Origin: an uncultured Cytophagales bacterium
Lineage (GTDB): Bacteria > Bacteroidota > Bacteroidia > Cytophagales > Thermonemataceae
Reading direction: 5' to 3'
Length of the DNA stretch: 64,000 bases
Assembly: GCA_937911505.1 (NCBI GenBank)
Contig: CALEMF010000076.1
Span: forward strand, 81,983-145,982
Shown here one piece after another: positions 8,822 through 18,504 of the stretch; the stretch's first letter is position 1, and each line of letters begins with the position of its first letter. The notes under the pieces are model-generated. The model was not told where the DNA came from, did not search any database, and was given only the letters and a program-made list of their open reading frames with translations. Position numbers and translations under genes: made by a program.

Positions 8822-11593
8822 ATGTCGGTATATAACTTCCAAGCCATTGAAAAAAAATGGCAAGCATACTGGGAAGAAAATAATCTCTACCAGTCAAAAG
8901 ACGACCCTTCGCTGCCTAAGTATTATGTACTGGACATGTTCCCCTATCCTTCTGGGGCAGGACTACACGTAGGGCATCCACTTGGTTATATTGCCTCTGA
9001 TGTAATGGCACGTTATAAAAAACTACAGGGGTACAATGTATTGCATCCCATGGGTTTTGATTCCTTCGGTCTACCCGCCGAGCAATACGCCATTCAGACG
9101 GGCCAACATCCTGCACTTACTACTGAGCAAAACATTAATCGCTACAAAGAGCAACTTAAAAACATTGGCTTTGCCTACGATTGGTCGAGAGAGTTACGCA
9201 CTTCCGATCCTCAATTTTACCGTTGGACACAGTGGATTTTTATACAGCTTTTTCATTCTTGGTATAATAACAAAACCCAACGTGCAGAAGCCATTGACAC
9301 ACTCATAGAAAAGCTAGCAGCTTCTGGCACTGATGAGGTAGACGGCGTTTGTGATGAGCAAACTCCTACTCTTACGGCCGAGCAATGGCAGCATTTTTCC
9401 GAAAAAGAACAACAAGCATATCTCCTGCATTTTCGCCTGGCCTATTTAGAAAACATGACTGTTAATTGGTGTCCAGATTTGGGTACTGTGTTGGCAAATG
9501 ATGAGGTAAAAGAGGGCGTTTCAGAGCGAGGTGGACACTCGGTTGAGCAGAAAGAAATGCTCCAGTGGGCGCTGCGAATTACGGCTTACGCGCCACGCCT
9601 CTTAAACGACCTGGACACTTTGGACTGGTCTGACTCGCTCAAAGAAATGCAGCGCAATTGGATTGGCAAATCCGTAGGAGCAGAATTAGATTTTACCCTA
9701 GAGGCACACGATTTCAGCCTACGGGTATTCACCACCCGTATTGATACTATATTTGGAGTTACTTTTATGGCAATTGCGCCAGAGAGCGACCTCATAGAAA
9801 AGCTCACAACACCTGAGCAACACACCGCCGTAGAAGCCTACATTGCCAAGAGTAAAACACGCTCTGAAAGAGATCGGATGAGCGATGTAAAAACCGTTTC
9901 TGGTGTATTCAGTGGGAGCTATGCTATCCATCCTTTTAGTGGTACAAAAATACCCATCTGGATCGCCGACTATGTATTGAGTGGCTATGGTACTGGGGCG
10001 GTCATGGGCGTTCCCTCTTCTGACGAAAGGGATTTTCGCTTTGCTACCCATTTTGATTTACCGATCGTGCGCGTTATTGAAGGAACTGAGACTCTAGAAG
10101 ACCCTACGACTATCAAACGGGGTAAGATGATCAATTCTGGTTTACTTAACGGACTCTCTACCGAAGAGGCGATCGAAAAAGCGCTCCAAATAGTAGAAGA
10201 AAAAAACATTGGGCAACGAAAGGTCAACTATAAATTGAGGGACGCGATCTTTGCGCGGCAACGTTACTGGGGAGAGCCCATTCCTGTTTACTATAAAGAC
10301 GATACCCCGTATACGCTTCCTGAAAGTACACTACCACTTACCTTACCTGATGTTGATAAATATTTGCCTACCTCAGAAGGAGAACCTCCTTTAGGACGCG
10401 CCACACAATGGCAAACAGCAGAAGGTTATCCGCTAGAACTTAATACTATGCCTGGTTGGGCGGGTTCTTCTTGGTATTTTTTGCGTTTTATGGATGCTCA
10501 TAATGAAGAGGTCTTTGCCGAAAAAACGCTTACCGACTACTGGCAACAGGTAGATTTGTACATTGGTGGTACAGAACACGCCGTAGGTCACTTACTGTAT
10601 GCGCGCTTCTGGACAAAGTTTCTTTATGACAGAGGCTTTATTAGTTTTGAAGAGCCCTTCAAAAAGTTAATCAACCAAGGAATGATTCAGGGAATGTCGA
10701 GCTTGGCTTACCGGGTAAAGGATACGAATACCTTTGTATCGGCTAACTTAAAAGATGAGTATGATACTACCGAATTACACGTAGATATTGGCTTGGTCAA
10801 CAACGAGGTGTTGGATATGGATGCTTTTAGAAGTTGGCGACCTGATTTGAAAGAGGCTACCTTTATTCTAGAAGAGGAAAAATACGTGACCATTAGTCAG
10901 GTAGAAAAAATGTCGAAACGCTATTACAATGTAGTCAACCCTGACGATGTAGTAGGCCAATATGGCGCCGATACGTTACGTCTTTACGAGATGTTTTTGG
11001 GCCCCTTAGAGCAATCAAAACCTTGGAATACCCAAGGGATTGATGGTGTTTTCCGTTTTTTGAAAAAACTCTGGCGCTTGTTCTACGACGGACAGGGTAA
11101 GTTAATTGTACAAGAAGAGGCTCCTACGAAAGAAGAATTAAAGATACTTCATACAGCGATTAAAGGTGTCACCGAGGACTTGGAGCGTTATGCTTTCAAT
11201 ACACCTGTGAGTAAATTTATGGTCTGTGTAAACGGCTTAACGGACACGAAGTGCTATAAGCGACTTGTACTAAAAGAACTGCTGATTTTACTTTCTCCTT
11301 ATGCACCCCATATCGCAGAAGAACTCTGGCAAAATGCGCTAGGCGAAACTACCTCAATTGCTGAGGCTACTTTTCCTGTTTTTGACGAGAAGCACCTCAA
11401 AGAGGAAGCCTTCGAATACCCTATCTCTGTAAACGGTAAGGTACGCGCCAAAATCTCTTTTGGTTTGGATGTTCCCAAAGAGGAGATGGAAAAAGAAGTA
11501 CTGGCCAACGAAGCCATTCAAAAATGGTTGGAGGGGAAGTCGCCTAAAAAGGTGATTATTGTACCCAAGCGAATTGTAAACGTGGTGGTATGA
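8822..11593 (+). CDS. leuS: Leucyl-tRNA synthetase
   Basis: 923 residues; charges tRNA-Leu in the cytoplasm. The class I signature HVGH is at residues 49-52 ([17 protein letters not shown]), and the second, EKMSKR, is near residue 697. The editing CP1 domain lies between and contains the threonine-rich [12 protein letters not shown] and the conserved [10 protein letters not shown]. An extra segment near residues 160-205 (between the Trp/Ile-rich FIQLFHSWY and [11 protein letters not shown]) is common in Bacteroidota LeuRS. The ORF is complete and transcribed alone, as far as spacing shows. Confidence 0.97.
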   Translation: MSVYNFQAIEKKWQAYWEENNLYQSKDDPSLPKYYVLDMFPYPSGAGLHVGHPLGYIASDVMARYKKLQGYNVLHPMGFDSFGLPAEQYAIQTGQHPALTTEQNINRYKEQLKNIGFAYDWSRELRTSDPQFYRWTQWIFIQLFHSWYNNKTQRAEAIDTLIEKLAASGTDEVDGVCDEQTPTLTAEQWQHFSEKEQQAYLLHFRLAYLENMTVNWCPDLGTVLANDEVKEGVSERGGHSVEQKEMLQWALRITAYAPRLLNDLDTLDWSDSLKEMQRNWIGKSVGAELDFTLEAHDFSLRVFTTRIDTIFGVTFMAIAPESDLIEKLTTPEQHTAVEAYIAKSKTRSERDRMSDVKTVSGVFSGSYAIHPFSGTKIPIWIADYVLSGYGTGAVMGVPSSDERDFRFATHFDLPIVRVIEGTETLEDPTTIKRGKMINSGLLNGLSTEEAIEKALQIVEEKNIGQRKVNYKLRDAIFARQRYWGEPIPVYYKDDTPYTLPESTLPLTLPDVDKYLPTSEGEPPLGRATQWQTAEGYPLELNTMPGWAGSSWYFLRFMDAHNEEVFAEKTLTDYWQQVDLYIGGTEHAVGHLLYARFWTKFLYDRGFISFEEPFKKLINQGMIQGMSSLAYRVKDTNTFVSANLKDEYDTTELHVDIGLVNNEVLDMDAFRSWRPDLKEATFILEEEKYVTISQVEKMSKRYYNVVNPDDVVGQYGADTLRLYEMFLGPLEQSKPWNTQGIDGVFRFLKKLWRLFYDGQGKLIVQEEAPTKEELKILHTAIKGVTEDLERYAFNTPVSKFMVCVNGLTDTKCYKRLVLKELLILLSPYAPHIAEELWQNALGETTSIAEATFPVFDEKHLKEEAFEYPISVNGKVRAKISFGLDVPKEEMEKEVLANEAIQKWLEGKSPKKVIIVPKRIVNVVV

Positions 11594-11738
11594 TAATCAG
11601 TTAGTTAATTAGTGATTGTGTGAATGAGCGAATAGCTGAGAGCAATGTATTGAGGGCTATCAGTATGAATAAATGAACGATTTTAGAAGTAAAAGTTCAG
11701 TCTCGTGTCTTACTTCTTGTGTCTGATGTCCTTCCTTC
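11594..11738. repeat. Degenerate word-like repeats, left of tyrS
   Basis: The leuS-tyrS gap has short, imperfectly repeated words: GTTAGTTAATTAGTGA, GTGAATGAGCGAAT, and, read on the minus strand, GACACAAGAAGTAAGACAC, GAGACTGAAC and TTCATTTATTCAT. A second cluster with the same words in the same order lies at 13035-13146 in the opposite orientation. No ORF or RNA is seen. The words resemble the loose low-complexity clusters found between genes in several Bacteroidota. Confidence 0.5.
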
Positions 11739-13022
11739 TTACACTACCTTAATCAAATAATGCTTACGCTTGCCATTTTGGGCAATGATGTATTTGTCAC
11801 GTAATAGCTCGAAATCGACGGCTTGGTTAGGGTCTTTTACCTTTACTTTGTTGATAGAAACAGCATTATTTTGAATGGCTCTTCTCACCTCACCTTTCGA
11901 ACTGAAAATAAGATTTTGTGTTGTAGAAGACAGGAAGTCGGTAATGTTTTCTACGTTTTGTAATACACTTTTAGAAAGTTCTATTTGGGGCACTTCGTCG
12001 AAGGCTTCTAGTAGTAATGCCTCATCAATCGTTTTGATGGTATCAAGGGCATCTTTACTAAAAAGAATGCTAGAAGCTTTTACAACCGCCGCAAGGTTTT
12101 CCTCACCGTGAATTCGCGCGGTAAGTTCTTCTGCCAAGGCGCGTTTGAGGGCATTCGGATTGGTACTATTTTCTGTCTCCAAGGCTTCTATGGCTTCTTT
12201 TTCCTTTAGAGAAAACACACGCAGTAGCTTTCCTAAGTCTTTGTCGTCTACATTGAGCCAAAACTGGTAAAACTTATAAGGAGAGGTCATACTGGCATCT
12301 AGCCACACATTCCCCTGCTCCGACTTTCCAAACTTCGTTCCATCGGCTTTCGTAAGCAGCGGGCAGGTAAGTGCGTAGGCTTTGCCTTCATCAATACGGC
12401 GGATCAGTTCTGTACCAGTTGTGATATTCCCCCATTGATCGGAGCCACCCATTTGTAGTTTACAGTTATGATGCTTGTACAGGTGGTAAAAATCGTAGCC
12501 TTGTAGGAGTTGATAGCTAAACTCGGTAAATGAAATACCGCTTCCCTCGGTCAGCCGATTTTTGACTGAATCTTTGGCCATCATATAGTTTACAGTAAGG
12601 CGTTTGCCTACATCTCTGAGAAAGTCTAAAAACTTTATTTCTTGGAACCAGTCGTAGTTATTGACCATCTCGGCTGCATTGGCACCTGCATCAAAATCTA
12701 AAAACTTTTCGAGTTGCTGTTTAATACAGGCTTGGTTATGTTGGAGTGTCTCTACAGAAAGAAATTGCCTTTCGGCAGATTTCCCAGAAGGATCACCGAT
12801 CATGCCTGTTGCTCCACCTACTAGCGCAAAGGGTTTATGTCCTGCTTTTTGGAAGTGTACCAGTAACATAATAGTGGCGAGATTACCAATGTGTAGTGAA
12901 GCCGCAGTAGGGTCGAAGCCAATATAACCCGCCGTCATCTCTTTTTGGAGTTGTGCTTCTGTCTCGGGCATCATATCGTGGAGCATACCGCGCCAGCGAA
13001 GTTCTTCAACAAAGTTTTTCAT
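11739..13022 (-). CDS. tyrS: Tyrosyl-tRNA synthetase
   Basis: 427 residues; class Ic synthetase for tRNA-Tyr. The HIGH equivalent is HIGN at 44-47 (PTAASLHIGNLATI), and the KMSKS equivalent is KFGKS at 230-234. Tyr-binding residues lie in YDFYHLYKHHNCKLQ and GGSDQWGNI. The C-terminal 75 residues form an S4 RNA-binding domain (IQNNAVSINKVKVKD). The length and the KFGKS signature match bacterial TyrRS of the standard type. It is convergent with leuS and flanked on both sides by similar degenerate repeat clusters. Confidence 0.97.
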   Translation of the reverse strand: MKNFVEELRWRGMLHDMMPETEAQLQKEMTAGYIGFDPTAASLHIGNLATIMLLVHFQKAGHKPFALVGGATGMIGDPSGKSAERQFLSVETLQHNQACIKQQLEKFLDFDAGANAAEMVNNYDWFQEIKFLDFLRDVGKRLTVNYMMAKDSVKNRLTEGSGISFTEFSYQLLQGYDFYHLYKHHNCKLQMGGSDQWGNITTGTELIRRIDEGKAYALTCPLLTKADGTKFGKSEQGNVWLDASMTSPYKFYQFWLNVDDKDLGKLLRVFSLKEKEAIEALETENSTNPNALKRALAEELTARIHGEENLAAVVKASSILFSKDALDTIKTIDEALLLEAFDEVPQIELSKSVLQNVENITDFLSSTTQNLIFSSKGEVRRAIQNNAVSINKVKVKDPNQAVDFELLRDKYIIAQNGKRKHYLIKVV

Positions 13023-13034
13023 AGTAACAAAGTA

Positions 13035-13146
13035 AAAACGAAGAATTGAGAATTAAAAATATCGGACACAAGAAGAAGGATGCTAGACATAAGACATTAG
13101 ATACAAGATGAAAGAGAAAAACCCTTCATTTACTCATTTACCTACC
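13035..13146. repeat. Degenerate word-like repeats, right of tyrS
   Basis: On the plus strand: GAATTGAGAATTAAAAAT, GGACACAAGAAGAAGGATG, CTAGACATAAGACATTAG, ATACAAGATG, then TTCATTTACTCATTTACC. The words GACACAAG, AAGAC and TTCATTTA(C/T)TCAT recur in the cluster at 11594-11738, read from the other strand. The 3' end runs up to the stop codon of the next gene. No coding capacity was seen. Confidence 0.5.
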
Positions 13147-14739
13147 TCATTCGTTTAATTGTGGCATGGTAAGTTTCTTAAGTTTTTTCTGTCTTGGTTG
13201 GGTAAGTTTTCGGTGCGAGACATAGGGTAAGCCTACAAAATCTTCACTTTCATTTTGCATACGATCTAGGGCAATCAATACATAGTAATAACGTTTCTTT
13301 TTCTCTCTTTTCGGATCGAGCCATTTACTTCCTCTAGTCATACCTAAAAAAGCTTTCCTATTGGTAAAATCAACCGAAAATTCATCCTTAAAACGATAAA
13401 CGAGATAAGAAGTGGCTGTTTCTCCATCTTTAGCGGGTGGAGGCGCTTCCCACGAAAGTAAAGTACCTTTTTCTGTATCTTCTGCTTGCAATTGCTGCGG
13501 CAGGTTAGGCGGGATACTGTCTTTCCAAGCCATAGTAGGTACCAGCGCTGGGGCTTTAAAATAATTTTTCCGTAGTGTATCAAGTATATTTAGGGGATTT
13601 TTGATCAAAAACCTAGTAGAGAAAAAGATACTGCCCTTTACGGCACTATACAAATGGTTGATCCGCATTTGCCGCCCAAACTCCTGCCTACTGGCCCAAG
13701 TACGATCGCCTGAAGCATCGCCGAGCTTAAAGATGGCATTACCTGTATAAATATGTTTACCAAAGGAATTTTTGTGCCACCAAGCGACTAGCACACGGTA
13801 ATCGCCGTAGCGCGAACGCGTACTCCAGTAAAGCTGTGGCGCCGCATAGTCGATCCAACCCTTTTGTAGCCATTTTCTGATGTCAGCATATAGATAATCA
13901 TAGGCGGGCTGCCCTACCCGTGTCGCTGATCCACGTGGGTCTTTACTTTGGTTTCGCCACGCGCCTACAGGGCTCACTCCAAACTTTACGTGGGGTTTTA
14001 CTGCCTGCAAGCTATCGCGCAACGTTTTGATGAGCAGGTCTACGTTATGCCTGCGCCAATCTTCTCTATCGTTAAAACCCTCATTGTATAATTCAAACGT
14101 CCAGTCGTCGTCGATGTCTTCTCCCATAATTTTATAGGGATAAAAATAATCGTCGAAATGTATGCCGTCTACGTCGTAGCGATGCACTACATCCATAATG
14201 ACAGAAACAATATATTGTCGTACTTCTGGAATACCTGGATTAAAATACTTTTTGTTACCATACTTAAAAAACCACTTAGGTTGTTTATTGGTAATGTGTT
14301 CGGAGCTGATTTTACTGGTTTCTAAATTGGCTACTGCTCGATAGGGGTTGAACCAAGCGTGAAATTCTATATTACGTTGGTGGCATTGCTCAATGGCAAA
14401 AGTAAGAGGGTCGTAGTAAGGAGAAGGTGGTTTTCCTTGTGCACCATTCAAGTATTCAGACCATAGTTCGTGAGGGCTCTCATAGAAAGCATCGGCGGCA
14501 GGTCGCACCTGAAACATCACCGCGTTGATGTGGTATTTTTGAAAGTACCACAATAATCTAAAAAACTCTTCTTTTTGAGCATCGGAGGGTAGGCTTCGCT
14601 GCGAAGGCCAGTCGATGTTATTAACGGTAGTAATCCACACAGCCCTAAAATCACGGACTGGGTACTTTTTAGAGGACTGCCCCCAAGCAGCCTGTAGTAA
14701 TATTAAACAGAAGAATAGACAGGTAAAATTTTTTCTCAC
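13147..14739 (-). CDS. Glycosyl hydrolase-like 10 (DUF187) secreted protein
   Basis: 530 residues with a signal peptide ending at AAWGQSSKK. The domain of about residues 28-360 has the GHL10 signatures FRAVWITTVNNIDWPS, AVMFQVRPAADAFYES, HAWFNPYRA, VDGIHFDDYFYPY and GVSPVGAWRN, a TIM barrel related to glycosidases. The likely acidic catalytic residues are in HFDDYFYPY. A C-terminal fibronectin-III-like domain (LSWEAPPPAKDGE to DRMQNES) follows. The substrate is probably an extracellular or cell-wall polysaccharide; homologues act on peptidoglycan or glycans, so that part is inference. Confidence 0.85.
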   Translation of the reverse strand: MRKNFTCLFFCLILLQAAWGQSSKKYPVRDFRAVWITTVNNIDWPSQRSLPSDAQKEEFFRLLWYFQKYHINAVMFQVRPAADAFYESPHELWSEYLNGAQGKPPSPYYDPLTFAIEQCHQRNIEFHAWFNPYRAVANLETSKISSEHITNKQPKWFFKYGNKKYFNPGIPEVRQYIVSVIMDVVHRYDVDGIHFDDYFYPYKIMGEDIDDDWTFELYNEGFNDREDWRRHNVDLLIKTLRDSLQAVKPHVKFGVSPVGAWRNQSKDPRGSATRVGQPAYDYLYADIRKWLQKGWIDYAAPQLYWSTRSRYGDYRVLVAWWHKNSFGKHIYTGNAIFKLGDASGDRTWASRQEFGRQMRINHLYSAVKGSIFFSTRFLIKNPLNILDTLRKNYFKAPALVPTMAWKDSIPPNLPQQLQAEDTEKGTLLSWEAPPPAKDGETATSYLVYRFKDEFSVDFTNRKAFLGMTRGSKWLDPKREKKKRYYYVLIALDRMQNESEDFVGLPYVSHRKLTQPRQKKLKKLTMPQLNE

Positions 14740-15395
14740 AGGAAAAGCATCAAGTGTTTTATAGACTCAGACAGTTGGCAAGATAAAAAAAAGCTTCTCC
14801 GCCTCATAAAAAAGTTTTACTTTATTTGAGTTTACGGTGTACACAAACTTTTTCGTCGACTACCTCAAAAGTTACTTCTAAGTTCTTAGAAATTGGGGTT
14901 GTTTTCTTCACTAATGTATAAAAGGCAGGTTAGAAAATTAGAAAAATTATTCAAAAAAATCAATTTGATAATATTGTATATAACCCACTTTTATAGCTAC
15001 CCTAACAGCTTTTCTGTAACTATTTTGTTCAATTTTTTTACATAAAATCTTCTACAAAAATTAGAATGTAGTAAAAGATCATCCTATCGAAATGAATAGC
15101 TTGTTGAGTGGCCATATAAGTAATTGATTTTGATTACCTTTAGTCTCTTTATAGTTTTATGGTCGTTAATTTTAGTAGATAGTAAGGATAAAGTAATTAT
15201 TTTTTGATGCATGAGTATAAAATATTTGCTATCTACTTTAGGGTATGTTTTGATGGTGCTTTTCTTTTACCTCATGAGCCGAGCGGAGAGAATTATAAGC
15301 AATCATTAAGGATTTGAGGCAGACGTTAGATTGTTAAGTTGTATATATTCCTAGTATCTCTTACATTTTATTTGTATTATTCCTTTTACTAGTTT
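14740..15395. other. 656-bp AT-rich intergenic region
   Basis: Between the GHL10 gene and the divergent araC-like gene. The region is strongly AT-rich with poly-T and poly-A runs and several weak direct repeats. The only coding possibility seen is a 32-codon frame at 15211-15309, listed separately. No tRNA, convincing hairpin or promoter consensus was found. Confidence 0.5.
15211..15309 (+). CDS. Possible 32-residue single-pass membrane peptide
   Basis: ATG at 15211 to TAA at 15307-15309. The frame reads a Lys residue, then about 20 hydrophobic residues (YLLSTLGYVLMVLFFYLM) and a charged tail SRAERIISNH. That shape, positive charges plus one membrane helix, is that of small membrane proteins, but AT-rich DNA produces such frames by chance. 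No conservation can be tested here. Confidence 0.25.
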   Translation: MSIKYLLSTLGYVLMVLFFYLMSRAERIISNH

Positions 15396-16325
15396 ATGAT
15401 ACGACGCGCATTTCCTGATCTTACACAACTCAAAGCATACATCCAAAAAGCTACTTCTTATGGAAAGGGATGGCCTTCTGTAGTACTTCACACAGAGGCG
15501 CAGGGTATTTACCGACCAAATATACAGGGTACTTTTTCATTATTTACAAACCTATCAGGAGAGAGTCATTGCAGGGTAGATGGAAAGACGTGGGTTGTTC
15601 CTGAAGATTGTTTTTTTCTAAGCAATCAAACACAAACCTATACGTTGGAAATTGAAGCGTCTGCCGAAACCTTCAATATACACTTTGGGAGGGAACTGCT
15701 TCAGACTGCTTACGCCAGTTTAATAAGTACCCCTAAGCAGCTTTTAGAGAACCCTGTTGGCAACGGCACCTTTGATTTTCATAATCAACTTTACTACAAG
15801 GATACTACTTTACAGCAATTACTTCAAAACTTTGCTGCTTACAGCCAAACTACATTCCATAACCTCCCTGCTGAAATTACTGTATCGCCCGCTTCTCTTT
15901 ATTTCGAGGAGCAACTATACACTATATTGCTGCATTTATTACAGCTTAAGAGTGAAATACACGATAATATTGACCATTTACCCAGCCTAAAAAAAGCTAC
16001 ACAACAAGAAATTTATCGGCAGTTGAGCCGAGCAATGGACTATATGTATACACATTATCAAACTTCTATTTCACTGGAAGCACTTGCACAAGAAGCCTGT
16101 TTATCTAAATTTTATTACTTACGACTTTTCAAGCTATTTTATGGTCTAACACCCCATCAAAGGATTATGCAATTACGCATCGAAAAAGCGAAAGAACTAT
16201 TGAAGAAAACCACGCTAACGATAACAGAAATTGCTTACCAGGTAGGATTTGAGTATCTCTCTTCACTCAGTCGTCTTTTCAATAAAATGGTAGGTGTCTC
16301 TCCACAAAAATACAGAAGCTCTTAG
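15396..16325 (+). CDS. AraC-family transcriptional regulator
   Basis: 309 residues. The N-terminal cupin-like sensor domain (about 1-150; for example GVYRPNIQGTFSLF-like IYRPNIQGTFSLFTNLSG) is followed by a linker and two helix-turn-helix motifs in the last 100 residues: SLEALAQEACLSKFYYLRLFK and ITEIAYQVGFEYLSSLSRLF, ending in the typical GVSPQKYR. It acts in the cytoplasm as a dimer; the ligand is unknown. The next gene downstream, a membrane protein, is 122 nt away on the same strand and may be a target. Confidence 0.9.
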   Translation: MIRRAFPDLTQLKAYIQKATSYGKGWPSVVLHTEAQGIYRPNIQGTFSLFTNLSGESHCRVDGKTWVVPEDCFFLSNQTQTYTLEIEASAETFNIHFGRELLQTAYASLISTPKQLLENPVGNGTFDFHNQLYYKDTTLQQLLQNFAAYSQTTFHNLPAEITVSPASLYFEEQLYTILLHLLQLKSEIHDNIDHLPSLKKATQQEIYRQLSRAMDYMYTHYQTSISLEALAQEACLSKFYYLRLFKLFYGLTPHQRIMQLRIEKAKELLKKTTLTITEIAYQVGFEYLSSLSRLFNKMVGVSPQKYRSS

Positions 16326-16447
16326 TGTTATTTCTGTGCGTATGCATCTCGATTTTTAAAATTAGCAATTTTGGCTAAGCGGGCTTTTTAGTAAAGTTCA
16401 TACCTTTCACAAAAACTTTTAGAAGGCTTTCTTAATCCATATAGCGT

Positions 16448-17161
16448 ATGTTGCCACCCATTTATATCACTATTCTCTTTCTATTACTAATAGGCTTTGT
16501 TCTATTTTTTACTTACAAGGCTGTAAACTATGCAGCTACTCAGGCCAGATATGACCCAGCTAAAAGAAAGAAACTTCTTCTACAACTTTTCGGAGGTGTT
16601 TTTCTTTGGATGATACTCACAGCAGGAGCGGCAATGAGTGGCTTTCTTACTGATTTTACCGCACGCCCTCCTCGCCTATTATTGGTATTGGTTGGTAGTT
16701 TTGGGGTATTGCTACTACTAATGACACGCCCTACCTTCCAAGCATTGGTGCACTATGTACCGAAGCACTGGATAATTTATTCACAAGCTTTTAGAATTCC
16801 GCTTGAAGTCGTTTTATGGTGGTTGTATTTAAACGAGCTCATCCCCATTCAGATGACCTTCGAGGGGTATAATTTTGATATTATCAGTGGTGTATTGGCT
16901 GTAGGCGTAGGATTTTATTATCAACGCTATCCAAAGGGTAAGCGTATACTAGGGGTTATATGGAATATACTTGGGGCATCGTTGGTGTTTACCATTGTAG
17001 GAATTGCAGCCGTCTCTGTACCAGGCCCTTTACGTATATTTAACAACGAGCCCGCCAACCGTATTATCGCTTGTTTTCCCTATGTCTGGTTACCTACTCT
17101 ACTGGTTACTTACGCATTGTTGGCTCATTGGGCATCGCTACAACAGTTCTTAAAAAGGTAA
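16448..17161 (+). CDS. Polytopic membrane protein, function unknown
   Basis: 237 residues, about seven hydrophobic segments (near residues 3-25, 45-65, 75-95, 112-132, 143-160, 170-190, 205-230). No charged catalytic motif stands out. The topology resembles 7-TM membrane families, but no family was recognised. It follows the araC-like gene in the same direction, and a strong terminator begins at its stop codon, so it is probably the last gene of that transcript. Confidence 0.6.
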   Translation: MLPPIYITILFLLLIGFVLFFTYKAVNYAATQARYDPAKRKKLLLQLFGGVFLWMILTAGAAMSGFLTDFTARPPRLLLVLVGSFGVLLLLMTRPTFQALVHYVPKHWIIYSQAFRIPLEVVLWWLYLNELIPIQMTFEGYNFDIISGVLAVGVGFYYQRYPKGKRILGVIWNILGASLVFTIVGIAAVSVPGPLRIFNNEPANRIIACFPYVWLPTLLVTYALLAHWASLQQFLKR

Positions 17162-17190
17162 CAGGCGCTAATGGAATATTAGCGCCTGTT
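17160..17190 (+). terminator. Strong intrinsic hairpin, probably bidirectional
   Basis: Perfect 13-bp stem: AACAGGCGCTAAT (17160-17172), loop GGAAT, ATTAGCGCCTGTT (17178-17190). It overlaps the stop codon of the membrane-protein gene and is followed by a short T-rich stretch (GTTGCTTTT). The minus-strand copy would serve the SnoaL/rhodopsin transcript. Confidence 0.85.
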
Positions 17191-17222
17191 GTTGCTTTTA
17201 AAAGTTCTTAATCAACTTTTTA

Positions 17223-17693
17223 TTAATTATTCGGCTGAAAGGGTTCTACAGAGATAAGCGAACTATGGTAACGCGACTCTTTCCAAACGTCTCCTACTTT
17301 TTTCCAAATAATGGTAGCCAGTACTTTAAACTTGAGCTGTTGCTCGTCGGCTATAAATATTTGGTCAAAATCGACAACGGAATAACCCATCGTTTCGTGT
17401 TGTAGGGCCTCGTAGTGCGTAATCTCCGACCACGTCTTGGCCTTCATTTGTTGGAGTTGTTCAAACAGTCCGCTGAACCAACCTTCCCAACCTGCACGAT
17501 CTCTGATAATCTCTGAGCCACCTTTGGTATTGATATCAACGATACCAAAATCATCGTCACAGATTTGCGCTAGACGCTCAAAGTTGTGGTCTCTTACACA
17601 GTTGAGCATCTCGACGGTCAGGTCGTAAAAGGGAAGATGCGAAAAGTCAGCATGTTTCTCAGTAGAAGTAAGTCTTTCTTGCTTCATAATCAC
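17223..17693 (-). CDS. SnoaL/NTF2-like protein, second gene of the rhodopsin transcript
   Basis: 156 residues. The predicted cone-like alpha+beta fold (LTVEMLNCVRDHNFERLAQICDDDFGIVD ... GWEGWFSGLFEQL ... KFKVLATIIWKKVGDVWKESRYHSSLI) fits the SnoaL/NTF2 superfamily, whose members bind or transform small hydrophobic molecules or act as scaffolds. No fixed catalytic pair can be assigned. It starts 3 nt after the rhodopsin stop, so the two are almost certainly co-transcribed and perhaps translationally coupled. A role with retinal, carotenoid or the rhodopsin itself is plausible but unproven. Confidence 0.7.
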   Translation of the reverse strand: MIMKQERLTSTEKHADFSHLPFYDLTVEMLNCVRDHNFERLAQICDDDFGIVDINTKGGSEIIRDRAGWEGWFSGLFEQLQQMKAKTWSEITHYEALQHETMGYSVVDFDQIFIADEQQLKFKVLATIIWKKVGDVWKESRYHSSLISVEPFQPNN

Positions 17694-17696
17694 GTA

Positions 17697-18449
17697 TTAT
17701 GCAGTAGCTGTGGCGGGTGTATCTGTTTTCTTGCTTCCTACAGCAACACCATATACCACAAGACCAAAACCAATTTTGTTGATAGCGTCTGCTATGTTGT
17801 AGAATAAGTCTACATTAGAAGATTCCCATCCAAGTCCTGTATTAAGCCAACCACCAGGCATACACATATAACCGATAGGATATACCGCCCAGCCTACGAG
17901 TACAAACCAAGCTAAGTACTTAATACCTTTCTCTACAGCAGGATCGTTGTTATTTTTAGCTAATTTAGCAACTTCTCCAAACCAAGCTTCATAGAGCACG
18001 TAGATGTAACCGATGGTTGAGAGCGCCCCCCACAAAACACTGTGTCCAGCCGAGCCATCTGTGAAGGCTTCACCAATGTATCCTGCTACAAGCATCCAAG
18101 CAGAAGCGATGATCAATTTCCACATAAGACTTTTCTTCGCACCAGCAGGACGCGTAAGTAGGTAAAACTCTACACACATAAGTGGTACAGTCAACGTCCA
18201 GTCGATGTAACGTAGTGCTGTAGGATTCTCACCCGTTTGCACGTAATAATCGCGCATATAGTAATAGTGCACGGCTGCAATACCCGTAATCAGTCCAGAA
18301 ACAAGTAAAGAGAGTTTCCATTTACCCTCTACTCTACTTCTTTCAAAGAAGAAGAAAACTGAAGCGGCTAACATAGCCATGTAACCCGTAAAAAATGTAA
18401 AAGCGACAGGATCGTCTTCGGGGATAACTAGAACTTTAAGTAATTCCAT
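17697..18449 (-). CDS. Proton-pumping rhodopsin (proteorhodopsin type)
   Basis: 250 residues with seven transmembrane helices; uses light to export protons across the inner membrane. In helix C the motif RYIDWTLTVPLMCVE gives Asp83 (counterion and proton acceptor), Thr87 and Glu94 (donor), i.e. the D-T-E set of outward proton pumps. His61 partners Asp83 as in proteorhodopsin. The retinal lysine is Lys225 in DAINKIGFG, with Asp221 as the second counterion. The spectral-tuning site is Met91, which normally means green absorption. The window has no carotenoid or blh gene, so retinal must come from elsewhere. Upstream lies a 13-bp inverted repeat. Confidence 0.97.
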   Translation of the reverse strand: MELLKVLVIPEDDPVAFTFFTGYMAMLAASVFFFFERSRVEGKWKLSLLVSGLITGIAAVHYYYMRDYYVQTGENPTALRYIDWTLTVPLMCVEFYLLTRPAGAKKSLMWKLIIASAWMLVAGYIGEAFTDGSAGHSVLWGALSTIGYIYVLYEAWFGEVAKLAKNNNDPAVEKGIKYLAWFVLVGWAVYPIGYMCMPGGWLNTGLGWESSNVDLFYNIADAINKIGFGLVVYGVAVGSKKTDTPATATA

Positions 18450-18504
18450 AAGTATGATATGTTTTAAGTGAATTATTCGTTAATGTTATCATTACTAGTG
18501 AAGG

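Noticed and set aside
8916..9116. Frame on the minus strand in leuS that might be a small gene
   Set aside because: Covered by the HVGH and editing-domain coding sequence; no start signal or hydrophobic or domain pattern.
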